64,000 bases of DNA from Craterostigma plantagineum. Lineage: Eukaryota > Streptophyta > Magnoliopsida > Lamiales > Linderniaceae. The notes below the pieces were generated by a model. That model saw nothing but the letters and a program-made list of their open reading frames with translations. It did not search any database and had not been told where the DNA came from. The DNA lies in contig JAPQWV010000300.1 of assembly GCA_027422505.1 (NCBI GenBank), positions 673,213-737,212 on the forward strand, given 5' to 3'. Below, piece after piece: positions 48,063 through 59,620 of this stretch; position 1 is the stretch's first letter; each line of letters starts with the position of its first letter. The position numbers and the translations under genes were made by a program.

Positions 48063-49932
48063 GTTTCGACGTAGCGATTATGATTTTTCGGCTGTATATT
48101 TATCAATGTATGTGGACATATACGATCTTTTTCGGTTTTTACTAGTGGTATCGATATATACAGAATAACGAACTTAGACGGGTCGGTATTGTATCTATAA
48201 TCTATAATCTTTTGTAAAGAGTTTAGGGTTGATAAAAACTGTCAATTGGTCTATATTATTATTAATCTTTTCTAAGTTAATTATTATTAAAAAAAACTTA
48301 AAACCAGGCACCTTCCATAACATCGTAATAACTACCTACTTTTATTTCTTGTATATTACTTATTAAAACTATTCAATCCAAATTAATTTTATTTTATTGC
48401 ACTAGGGTGTGCTAAAAATACTAGTCTTATATAATTGGTGTAGGGTGGCTATAAACTGCCACATTTGGTCTGCTAATTTATTTGCAATTTAGTCCATTTA
48501 TTTGTATTTACTTAATCGAATAATTTTCATATCACTTCTAATTTTCTATTTATTGTACTTATCCCTTTACACATTATTTTTCTTTTTTATATTTCATTTA
48601 AACACCCAAAAAATAAATATCAAAATAAAAATATTATTGAATATAATTATATATGCATGTGCAAAACAGTACTAGTATATAGAATAAGATGAACTTTACG
48701 TATAAAATTAAACCCTAAATACACATCCTTCGATCGTTGTCCACTCGTAACTACTCGACGTCGACGTAAACCGAACCCTAACCCAGACCGTGCATGCTTG
48801 CTTTCGACCCGTAACTCGTCTTAAATAATATGAAACATAAAATACAACGAATAAATTGACAAAAATAAAACAACTTAATCTGTTTGGACAATCTTGCATC
48901 TTGTGGAATATGTCATGTGATTCTACTGTAGTTATATGGAAAAAAATTAATAATCAAGAAGCTTAACAATGAATAAATTCGTACATATTACTGATAGACA
49001 TAGAGCAAGTGCTTGGAAAATTAAATCAAGCAATGTCAAGTAAAAAGGAATAAAGGCAATGTGCTGTGTCGAGCCAGAAATAGTAACTGATGATCGTCTT
49101 AACTACCTAAGAACTGTCGCTTTCCCATATTAAAATCTCGCAACTGTTTGTACATTTGTTTGAAGGATTTAGTTTTAGTTTTATGTGTCGCCAGTAATAA
49201 TGTTACAGTGACGAATTAAATATGCAGTGATATGATATCACTCATCAAATTCAAATGTTGTTTTCAATTCTTAAATGCATGTACAATGCCATCACCATCT
49301 TTTCGACAAGAGGAAAATCCTCGGTAGCACACTGAATACTGATCATAATTCGATTAAATTCAGTCTTTTAATGGATATATTTCGAACATGTGTTGACTGT
49401 TTCTAGAGATCGTAAATAAAAAAAGAAAAAATTTAATGACTATACCTGTAAATATTAAATTAATAAAATTATGACACCGAAATAAGAATATTAATTTAAT
49501 ATATCTACTCGATATTTCCTTCGGTTCATGGAATGGATGAGTTTAATAAATGAACAGAAAAGAAGAAAACACCCGAAAAACAAGAAACTAGAAGTTTGAA
49601 CAAGAAAAAAACTAAGGAATCGAGTCTATAACTATACGTAGTTTGTTCTATTTATGAGTAAGAATTAAGATAATACTTTCCTTATTATCTTCTTGATACT
49701 CCACTAATCACATAAATCGCACCAAAATTATCAGTCGCAATCCGTTATGACCGAAACCCCAAAACCTTACCAACCAAACCCTTCACTCATAAATACAAAA
49801 ACACTGTTCATTTCTCTCCAAACACAACCACTTACAAGAGAAAAAAAAAAACACTCACCAAAACTAACTCTAACTTCACCAACCAAAAAGAAAAAAAAAA
49901 ACAGTTATATAAAGAGAAGTAAAACCCTTCAA
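48063..49932. other. Intergenic region between the SERK-like and HMA genes
   Basis: About 1.87 kb of AT-rich DNA. It holds the 3' UTR of the receptor kinase and the promoter of the HMA gene. A TATATAAAG sequence lies at about 49906-49914, very close to the HMA ATG, so the true TATA box is more likely further upstream. The ORF at 48708-48899 shows no family features. Nothing else is recognised. Confidence 0.4.
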
Positions 49933-51247
49933 ATGCCGGCCAATGCGAAGAAAATGAGAGGATTCATGTGCCATTGCTCCGCCACGTCATCAGCGATTGC
50001 GCCACGTCACCGCAGGCTTTTGCCCGATGATCGTGTTAGGCTCATCGCCGAAAAGCGCGAATCGTATCAGTTGGAGGGAAAAAATCGCGCAATTGTTTCT
50101 GCTAATTACTTCGAAAGATCGACGATTTTAGCTTCTTCGTCTAGCGAAGGAGGTGATGAATTAGGGCAAGATACTGAGACTAAAAAAGCTTCCTTTTCTT
50201 CGGACAGTGTCTTCCAGGTAATGTATTATTACGCGGGCTTCGCGTAGTAATTCTCGATTTTGGGATTTTCGTTTTTTCAATTTTCCGGGATTTATTGGAT
50301 GTTGATTACTCAAGTAGGTGGTTGTGATGGGGGTTTCCATTCACTGTCAAGGATGTGCTAGTAAAGTCAAGAAGCATCTTTCGAAAATGGAAGGTAGAAC
50401 AATGATAAATATTTGCGATCAATTTTTATTTTTGAAATTCTTTTCAGATCTCAAGTAGGGTTTGAGTGAGCATAAGTAAATTTGAACGTCGTGGTGTGTA
50501 AATGAGCTCAAGTTCGGCTTCTTCTTTCGAATTACGTCTGTATGGACACAAGGTTAAATTTGCATGCAACTATATATATATTTTTTTTTTTAAATATGTA
50601 ATATTCTCTTCTCTTTGAATACATGCATTGTGGGGAAATTATAAAATTAGGTCAATAAGTATACTGTTTTCGTTTTTGGGTCACTATGTTTGATAATTGC
50701 AAAAGTAGGTCACTAACTTTTCATGTGAAAACAATTTTGGGTCATTTTTCAGTTTTAGGTCACTAAGAATATATTTTTTCGATTTTGGGTAACTAAGTTT
50801 ACATTTTTTTCAATTTTGGGTCACTCATTTGGTACTAATATTATAAACATAGTGACCCAAAATTGAAAAAACCTAAACTTAGTGACCTAAAATTGAAAAA
50901 TGACCCAAAATTGTTGTCACATGTAAAGTTAGTGATCTACTTTTGCAATTATCAAACATAATGACAAAAAAAACAATTTGTATACTTAGTGACCTAATTT
51001 TATAATTTTGCCCATGCATTGTTGGTATTATTAGCCCATTTAACCCTTTCGAGTCCCATGAAGATTCTTGACCCAAAAGCGTGGGGCCCGTTTTGATGAT
51101 GCAGGAGTGACGTCATACAGTGTTGATCTAGAGAGCAAAAGGGTGCTAGTGATGGGACACGTGTCGGCATCGGAAGTGGTTGATAGCATATCGAAGGTTA
51201 AGAACGCACAGATCTTGGCTTCATTTGACGACTTTAAAAGAAGCTAG
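49933..51247 (+). CDS. HMA-domain protein, NaKR/HIPP-like, three exons
   Basis: Joining 49933-50217, 50318-50393 and 51105-51247 gives 504 nt, 167 residues, with GT/AG introns. Residues 1-95 are low in similarity to anything except a short opening segment (MRGFMCHCSATSSAIA), which resembles the MKGFMCQ start of plant HMA proteins of the NaKR/HIPP type. Residues 96-160 form a heavy-metal-associated domain: VVVMGVSIHCQGCASKVKKH with the metal-binding Cys pair (HCQGC), KMEGVTSYSVDLESKRVLVM and SEVVDSISKVKNAQ. It would bind a soft metal or act as a partner protein; the closest plant relatives function in the phloem and in Na/K balance. There is no CaaX prenylation motif at the end (FDDFKRS), which separates it from true HIPPs. 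The ATG at 49933 is chosen because the frame upstream is low-complexity. A MITE lies in intron 2. Confidence 0.88.
50632..51013. mobile_element. Fold-back MITE in intron 2 of the HMA gene
   Basis: The 382-bp element folds back on itself over most of its length. The left half (repeated TTTTGGGTCACT phrases) is the inverse complement of the right half (AGTGACCCAAAA phrases). Ends are GGGGAAATTATAAAATTAGG and, on the other strand, GGGCAAAATTATAAAATTAG. A 9-bp duplication, ATGCATTGT, flanks it (50623-50631 and 51014-51022), so it is best placed with MULE-derived MITEs. It would form a long hairpin in the pre-mRNA. Confidence 0.92.
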
Positions 51248-51387
51248 TTAGTATATTAAATGGGCGACAACAGCTTAGTAGAGCTTCATTTCAATGTGCT
51301 TTATGACATCCTATGTGTTTATTCCGCTTATTTGTCTATGAACTCTCGACATTCCACATCAAATTGTTACTATATATGTGTGGTATT

Positions 51388-52236
51388 TGTTGGTTTTAAG
51401 CCAAATGGGCCTTGGCCAACAGTGGCTAATTTAACACCCTAAGAGAAGAGCTGAAACGATTTAATTAAATCGAGAAGACGTCGATCACCGAAAGAAGAAA
51501 TCCTTGAAATATTACGACTCTACGTTTCGAGACGAATCTAATGAATATTAATTTGCTCAAAACCAATATCGGGTGAATGAGAAATTAATTAAAGCCCAAA
51601 TAAAATAAAAAAGTAAAAAAATTAAAAAAAATAAAAAAAATGACAACGTGGCCAACTGATGACTGACACGTGGGCTGACGAGGACGACGTGGCACTGATT
51701 TGGCAGTGATAGGGCGTGGTGATGTGGCTGGCTGAAGGGTATTGGGTATAAGTCCAAGAGTTGTGACTATTCCTAGATTGACCGCTGGCCAAAGATTATG
51801 CCTATTTATAATTTCGGCTCGGTCAAAGGAGGTCAACTGAAAAGTTATGACTTTTCGCAAATTGACCCCTGCAGCTTTTCAAATACTATATATATAGGTC
51901 CCCTGGCACAATACTAAATCATTCAATTCACTCCCAGCATTTTTCATAAAAAGTTGACAACATCTCCTTAGGCATAATAAAATAATAATAAAGCAAGAAA
52001 GGCTCGAGTCTGTAGTATATTCGCCCGATAATTCGTTACGGTGTGTGACGTTTCGAAATTCCTGAAGTCGTTGTATCTTCTGGACGTATTGCGACAACCC
52101 GAGACACTGAAATACGAGGCAATAATGTCTTACGAAAAGCGTACGACGTACGTGCTACGACTTCAACATATGAAGTCGAAACTCTGTCTGATTTTTACGA
52201 GCGCCATCGATAAGATGCCCAATACCAGAACCAACA
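51388..52236 (+). repeat. 5' LTR of the copia element
   Basis: The 849-bp segment begins TGTTGG and ends CCAACA, perfect 6-bp inverted ends of a copia LTR. It carries a TATA box (TATATATATAGG, about 51889-51899). It is followed within about 28 bp by the gag ATG. The 3' LTR is not in the window, so the limits rest on the inverted ends and on position. Confidence 0.7.
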
Positions 52237-52263
52237 ATCGTAAGACGTAATTCTGTCTGATCG

Positions 52264-55200
52264 ATGGCGACAGCAGCGAACATTCCCACCGCCGTTCCGC
52301 TGACGAAAAACAACCAAGTCGAATGGTCGGCGAAATTCAACGGAACCGATTTCAAGAGATGGCAACAAAATATGCTATTTTATCTCATGACCCTAAACCT
52401 GGTGCGCTTTCTGAAGAGCTGCCTCCCCAGGTTAATTCCAGTGACGCCGCAGACGACGCCACAGCCGAATTGGACGAACAACAGGGGGCGTTAGACGCTT
52501 GGAATCATAATAATTTCATGTGTCGTAATTACATTTTGAACGCATTGGATGACTCCCTATACAACGTCTACGCAGTCGCTAAAACTGCTAAAGAGTTGTG
52601 GGACTTGTTGGACAAAAAGTACAAAACCGATGACGCCGGACTGAAGAAATTCATTGTCGGAAGGTTTTGGAATATAAGATGACTGACTCCAAACCAGTGT
52701 TGGACCAGGTCCGTGATCTGCAACTGATAATCCACGATATACACGCGGAGAGTATGCAGATCAGCTAATCTTCCAAGTAGCTGCTATAATAGAGAAGTTG
52801 TCGCCCCTATAGAAGGACTTCAAGAACTACCTCAAGCACAAACGTAAGGAAATGGGGCTTGAGGACCTGATCGTTAGGCTTCGAATCGAAGAAGATAATT
52901 GAAGGATCGAGGTCAAGAACAAAAAGGGGCAGTGTTGAGGTATGTGCGAACCTGGCCGGATCTAACACCGACAAAAAATGCAAGAGGCCTAATATGACGC
53001 AGCAGAAGCCGAACAAAATAAGGACAACTGCTACAGCTGCGACAAACCTGGGCATAAAGATAAGGGCAGTCGGCTGAAGAAAGAGAGCAAAAAGAACCAT
53101 GCTCACTTGACCGAGGCAAAGCTAGCGACAGATCTGGCAGAAATGGATCTAGTCACGGTCATATACGAGGCCAACGTGGTGGACAATCCTAGGTCGTGGT
53201 ATATCGACTCTGGAACGACTCGCCACTTCTGCTCGGATGATGAGATGTTTTCAACCTGCATCCCTATCTCAGGTAGGAAACTGTTTATGGGTAACTCAGC
53301 CACCCCGATGTCGTTGGATTAGGGAGGGTAGTGCTGAAGATGACCTTGGACAAGGAACTCACTCTTGTGGACGTGCTGCATGTGCCAGACATCCGCAAGA
53401 ACTTGGTGTCTGGCTCCCTGTTGAGCAAAGTCAGGTTAGGCAGGTGTTTGAAAGCGATAAGTATGTACTGACCAAAAATGGTCATTTCGTAGGAAAGGGC
53501 TACCTCGAGAAGGGACTCTTTAAGATGAATGTAATGCCTGTAATACGCGAGATTGAGCTCGCTAGTAATAATAAAGAAAGTTCATCTTACTTGGTTGAGT
53601 GCTCCAATTTATGGTATCATAGATTAGGACACATGGATTTAAATAAAATAAAAAATTAATAAGTTTAAACCTGCTTCCACAAATGGAAGTCGACTCACAA
53701 CAAAAATGTGAAATCTGTGTCGAGGGAAAAATGGCCAAGACATAGTTCTTCTCTGTTGAGAGAAGTAGTGTGCCTATAGAATTGATCCATACTAATGTAT
53801 GTGATCTGAAGTTCGTGAAGACTAGAGGTGGAAACAAGTACTTTATTACTTTTATCGATGATTGCACGAGATTTTGCTATGTATATTTGTTAAGTGGTAA
53901 GGACGAGGCTGTTGATGCCTTCAAAAGATATAAGAGTAAATTCATGAATTAAAATAATTCGGAGTGATAGAGGAGGAAAATACGTGGCGCCATTTCGAAG
54001 AATTCTGCCAAGAGCACGGCATTATTCATCAAACAATTACGCCTTATTCACCACAGTCAAATGGCATTGTCGAACGCAAAATAGGTCTCATAAGGAGATG
54101 ATGAATGCTATGTTGATCAGTTCTGGGCAACCTCAAAACTTGTGGGGGGAAGCAATCCTCTCGGCAAACCGCATTCTAAATATGGTGCCACACAAAAAGA
54201 AAGAAAAGATTCCATACGAACTATGGAACGGTATGGGTCCGTCCTACAATTACCTGAAAGTGTGAGGGTGCCTAGCAAAGTCGAAGTACCTAAACCTAAA
54301 CAGGTTAAGAATAGGGCCCAAGACTGTTGATTTCATTTTTATCGGATATGCTAATAACAGTAGTGCATATAGATTTCTAGTGCACAATCAGAAAATCCTG
54401 AAATGAATACATGGATGATATTTGAATCGAGGAATGCAGTATTCTTTGAGTTATTTTTCCAAATAAGGAAAACAAAGAAATAAGTTACAATAAGCGAACT
54501 TACGATGCCGTGGAGAGTTCACCTCAAGAAAACGAGGAACCACGACAAAGTAAGCGAAAAAGGTGGCCAAATCATTGGGGTGATTTCCTAACATATACAT
54601 TAGATGATGAACCACGAACTTTCCAAGAGGCATTGTCTAGTCCAGAAGCTCGGTTCTGGAAAGAAGCTGTGAACAACGAGATTGAATCCATTATGCAAAA
54701 CCATACGTGGGAGCTGGTAGACCTCCCAAAGGGGTGCAAGCCTTTAGGATGCAAATGGGTCCTTAAAAGGAAGCTTAAGACCGATGGATCAATCGAAAAA
54801 TGTAAAGCTAGTTTAGTAGCTAAAGGGTCCAAAATGAGGGGTACGGTTTCTTCGATACCTACTCATGACAAGGATTATATCCATACGGGTCTTGATGGCT
54901 ATAGCAGCGTTGAATGACCTCAGAATACACCAGATGGACGTAAAAACGGCCTTTCTAAACTAGAAACTCGAGGAAGAAATATATATGAGGCAGCCCGAAG
55001 GGTTTATTGTACCGGGCAGAAAAATAAAATGTGCCGACTCGTGAAGTCACTTTACGGGCTCAAGCAAGCACCAAAACAGTGGATGAAAAGTTCGACATGA
55101 CTATGTTGTCGAATGAGTTTAAGATTAATGAGTGTGATAATTGCTTATATAAAGGGCACACCCGATGAATTTGTGATTGTCTGTCTTTACGTAGACGACA

Positions 55201-55646
55201 TGTTAATCATGGGAAGCAGTCACAGAATAATAATGATTACAAAGAATGCTGAAAAATTATTTCAGTATGAAGGATAGGTTTGGCTGAAGTCATATTGGGG
55301 ATCAATGTCTCTAAGACGTCTGAAGGAATTGTGGTTACACAATCTCACTATGTTGAGAGCATGTTAAAGAGATGTAACGCCTTCGATGATCCTCCGACTA
55401 AGATACCTGTGGACACTAATGTACACCTAGCAAAAAATAGAGGAGAGCCCGTATCACAACTCGAATACGCTCTGGTGATTGGCGGTCTGATATATTTGTC
55501 TAACTGCACTCGACCTGATATAGCTTATTCAATTAGTAAACTTAGTATGTTTACAAGTAACCGGGTATTAGCCACTGGGAGGCACTAAGAAGGGTGCTAA
55601 GATATTTGAAGCACACTATTAATCACGGCATACTATACTCGGGATA
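52264..55646 (+). mobile_element. Ty1/copia internal region, degenerate and interrupted
   Basis: From 52264 the plus strand reads, in order and in several frames, gag (WSAKFNGTDFKRWQQNM, AWNHNNFMCRNYILNALDDS, TAKELWDLLDKKYKTDDA), a zinc knuckle (CYSCDKPGHKDKGS near 53032), protease (SWYIDSGTTRHFCSDDEMFS), the pre-integrase motif (WYHRLGHMDLNKIK), integrase (ELIHTNVCDLKFVK, YFITFIDDCTRFCYVYLLSG) and reverse transcriptase (EARFWKEAVNNEIESIMQNH, LPKGCKPLGCKWVLKRKLKT, VCLYVDDML near 55180). The final part (55280-55646) is the connection and RNase H start (TRPDIAYSISKLSMF). There are many stops and frameshifts. It stops at about 55646, where an Athila-like LTR begins, so the RNase H and 3' LTR are cut off. 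Confidence 0.88.
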
Positions 55647-57244
55647 TGGATAAGTTAGAATTTTGCACACTTTTTATACCCCGTAAAAGCATAATTTTAT
55701 CACTATTTATTCAAATACATTTGAATATCCGACGTTTACATGTTTATATCTTGTTTGGCAGATAACATAGCAAAATAGAGCACACTAAATAAATACTTTA
55801 TGGCCAAATGGTGCTCAATGACTCAGCTTGTACGAGAGCTTCCAATCAGCTTTGCACATCATTGTATACACTCAAGTCAGCCACGTGAAACATATTTGTC
55901 CACACATGCACATGCACATGCACATGATCCAAGGCAAGCTAGATCACAAAGTCTACATGAGTGCATTAGTCAAAGATGGAAACAATCACATGGCATAGAT
56001 ATCGATTCAAGCTTTCAAAGAATAATTACAGCCGCATCGACAATGATAGAGAAAGGTATGCGAGATAATACATTCTTCCATCACCAAAACACCATCACAA
56101 GCTCGTCGCCATCACCATCAAGCAAATTTCTCCAAGAAATATATGCGCACGGCTCAAGGAGGAAAATTTCACACAATCCTATCTTATGGCTGCGTGGTAT
56201 CTCGGTGTATTGGTAAAAGAAGGAGATTTGAAGACTTTTTCAGCTCATGATAGTGAGGCGGCTTCATGTTTCTATGTCGAAGAAAGAGTTTATTCACCGT
56301 CTATAAAAGCAGTCCATTTATTACAAGGGTGTAGCTCACACAAAGCAGCCCTCATTACCAAAACACCACAACTCCTCATGGACGAAGCAATTCAGACGCA
56401 CGCCATAGCTTCTTGACAGCTGCGAGGTGAGATTTCTCGTCGAGATAGGTGGAGGCTTCGAGGGAGCACGGCACCGTTCATCATAATAGGGGAAATTTAC
56501 ATTGTTTTTAATTCTATAAATGTCTACGTTGAATATTTTGTGGCTTTCGTTGATTAATATGCGTGGTTAACTTTATTTATAGTTAAGGCCGTATTAGGTC
56601 GGATTATGATTTCGTATTGATGTTACTCGTATTTTGTTTAATCGTATGAGTTAAGTTATGTGTTCTATATTTTGAGTTTAATGCTTGCGTATGCCTGATC
56701 AACATATGCTCGATTTTTGATTGGTTTATGAGACTGAAAAGTGATTAGACCGGTTAGATTTCCGAGACCTTAGGCGCCGAACGCATTTAAACTCGGGGAA
56801 ATTCATACAGCCGAATGCGTGCGGGGTAACTACAGTCATATAGGAATATAGTTTATTGGTTCACTTTCGCATTGGGTTGCTAGTTACGTGAATAGCGGGT
56901 AGCACGTACGTTAGGAATTTCTACCTTAACTAGATTCATGATGGTTAAATATAAACGACCGCATGAAGACGTAAGATTAATCTGTGCCGAATATGTGCTT
57001 TAACCACGCTTGTCGTTAATTGATAAAGAAATTGTTATCTTTATTTGCGCTTTTCTTAAAACTGTCTTAAACAATCTAAGAAAAATTATATATAAATATA
57101 TATTTAAAATCGCCTCAGTCTAAACTAAATTTCGGATTAATATCTTAGAACTAATCGAGCTGTCCTCATGAATCGATACTCGGATTTACGTCAGTTTATA
57201 CTACTTGCACGACCTATTATACTTGCTAGTATTCGAGCGTACCA
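55647..57244 (+). repeat. 5' LTR of the Athila-like element
   Basis: The LTR lies between the break in the copia element and the primer-binding site at 57251. It begins near TTAGAATTTTGCACAC, though the expected TG is not clear. It ends around GTACCA at 57244, with AGTTTT before the primer-binding site, the usual Athila spacing. Plus-strand frames at 55800-56416 within it are not supported as genes. The 3' LTR lies beyond the window. Confidence 0.6.
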
Positions 57245-57250
57245 AGTTTT

Positions 57251-57269
57251 TGCCGCCGTTGCCGGGGAC
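57251..57269 (+). other. Primer-binding site of the Athila-like element (tRNA-Asp type)
   Basis: TGCCGCCGTTGCCGGGGAC differs from the Athila/Tat primer-binding site TGGCGCCGTTGCCGGGGAC by one change (G to C at the third base), so it is complementary to the 3' end of tRNA-Asp. It fixes the 5' LTR edge. Confidence 0.85.
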
Positions 57270-57823
57270 ATCGGTATAATTAATTTTAAGTTTAATTCTG
57301 AGTTTAATTTATTATTATATTGTTATAAATCTTTATTGGTATTATTGTTATTATATTTTTTTTCTCTCTCGTAGTAGAAGCGTTATTAATACTATTTTCA
57401 TTATAATATCATTTTATTATTATTATTATTATTTCCTTACGTCACTACTACTTTATATATATATCTAAAAAAGTTATTATTATTATCATTTTATTTTTAT
57501 TATTTTTGCAATTGAAGTATTATTTTTTTCTAAAGAAATATTAGTATTTTGTAGTGTATTATTAGCATCACTATTATTATCATCATCATTTAGATATACT
57601 TTTTTACTGTAGTATTTATTACTATTATTATTTTTTTCTTAAGTCACCACTACTTTATTATTATTATTATATTATTTTTACGGCATTTATTTATGTTGAT
57701 TTTCAAACCTTTGCAGAAATATCATTCAGTGCATGACACAAAGCTCAAATAAGGAACCACTGCTATTTGACGCGGAAATAGAAGCGATATGCCGACGCAA
57801 CAACCGAAAGTCGTAGACGGAAG
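57270..57823. other. AT-rich leader of the Athila-like element
   Basis: The region between the primer-binding site and gag is dominated by TTATTATTATT-type sequence (about 57405-57680) and has no ORF. A long untranslated leader is usual for Athila elements. Confidence 0.6.
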
Positions 57824-59620
57824 ATGGAGGATCAAGACCAAGAACACCACGAGCAACACGATCGCGATATAGTTGCTCAACGACCTAGTTTGATAAGTAG
57901 AGCACTTCCAGGCTACTTTGATGATAACGACCCAATCCTCATTCCCGAAGGACCATACAACCAGTTCGAGATAAAACTGGTTACTATACAAGTGGTGACC
58001 GGCGCAGTACAATTATATGGGCTGACGAAACGAGGATGCGAATTCACATCTCTCAGATTTGCAAAACTATTAAGTACCCTGGCGTTTTGAAAAAGTGATA
58101 CGACTAAGCATCAAAATGATTCTCATCCTTACCACACGCTTCTATTACCAGTTGGGAAGAATTGACGGAATGTTTTCTGGGTAAGTACTACCCATTGTCA
58201 AGGTTAGCAAGATCAGAAGCCAACTCGTCAACTTTAAGCAAGAAGGTGGCGAAACTCTCAGCGATGCTTGGACTAGATACAAGAGTCTCCTAAGACAGTG
58301 CCCAAACCACAGGATACCCTTGAGCGTTCAAATGCAATCATTCTTTCTAGGGCTTAGTACACAAAATAAGCGGATCGATGGAGGGTGCACACTGACTTTT
58401 ATGGAGTTAGCTGACGAGGACGCACTCCAAGCCATAGAGCGGATTGCAGCCTACCCTGCGAGATAGACGGAGCAAGATTTAGATCGACGTAATGTCGGCG
58501 TGCACGAGCTAAGTGGATCCATGGAGGCACAAGTAGAGGCCATTTACCGAATGTTGGACGCAATGAAAGGAAAAGAGCCCGAGACAGTTCATTACATCCA
58601 AAACAGATCAAGGAACACATACTCTAACACATATAATCCTAGCTGGAGAGATCATCCAAATCTATCTTATGGTAACTCAAATTACTTAAAGCCATCAAAA
58701 TTCTCAAAATCATCAAGAACAAGTACCATTTTCAAAAACATCAAGGGCAACATGATGCCATTCCGTCGAAACAAAAAGCAACTGGGAGGAAGCATTGGAG
58801 AAAGTAGTTGAACTACAAGCATCGCAAACCAATTTGCATGCCGATTTGAGCCGTTGGACAGATGAATGATTTCAGAAGTTGGAAGCTAAAGTAGACACAA
58901 ATTTCCAGGATATAAATGCATCGATACTGAATCTGGTGAAAACTGTAGGACAACTTGCAAATACGATGTCTGAACGCAAACAAGGCACACTCCCCCGAGC
59001 GACACCGAGAAGAATCCTAGAGAGTATGCAAAAGCCATCAAGCTTAGGAATGGGAAGACACTCGAGTCAATTCCAGAGACTAAGAAGGCGGACGAAGAAA
59101 TCCAAATAGATGACGATAAGAACACATTCACAATCACTGACAATGATGTCTCCGACCAAACCAAAATAATTCGTCATCCGAAAAGAATGCCGAGCCGCAC
59201 CACCGATAAAGATTCAACCACCAGTTCCAGCTGCACTACGAAAGGGGAAACTGATAAGCAATTTGAGCGCTTTATAAATATCTTTAAGAAACTTGAGATA
59301 AATATTCCTTTTGTTGAAGCCCTTTTGCAGATTCCAAAGTACGCAAAGTTCATGAAGGAGCTATTATTGAATCGGAACAAGTTAGAGGAACCTGGTACGA
59401 TAGCCCTCAATGAAGAATGTTCGGTCGTATTACAAAGGAAGCTGCCACCAAAAATCAAAGATAGGGGAAGTTTCTCTATCCCTTGCTCGATAGGCTCGCT
59501 TTCATTTATTAATGTTTTATGCAATTTAGGTGCAAGCATTAACCTGTTACCTTTTTCTCTTCTTACGAAGCTAGGTGTCGGCAAGCCGAAGACTACATCC
59601 ACTACTACAATGAGCTGATA
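57824..59620 (+). pseudogene. Athila-like gag and protease
   Basis: In several frames the plus strand gives the gag core (LPGYFDDNDPILIPEGPYNQ, then SWEELTECFLGKYYPLSRLA and DAWTRYKSLLRQCPNHRIP near 58140-58315), a spacer with repeated EAQVEAIYRM-type helices, a C-terminal gag part (59187-59480, IPFVEALLQIPKYAKFMKEL) and the protease (SFSIPCSIGSLSFINVLC, then NLGASINLLPFSLL). The protease active site is normally DLGAS; here it is NLGAS, so the catalytic Asp is lost. Several stops are present, for example before 58100 and at 58466. It is not functional. Confidence 0.82.

Noticed and set aside
55800..56416. Plus-strand ORFs of 138 and 76 residues
   Set aside because: They lie inside the Athila-like LTR, overlap in different frames and show no domain.
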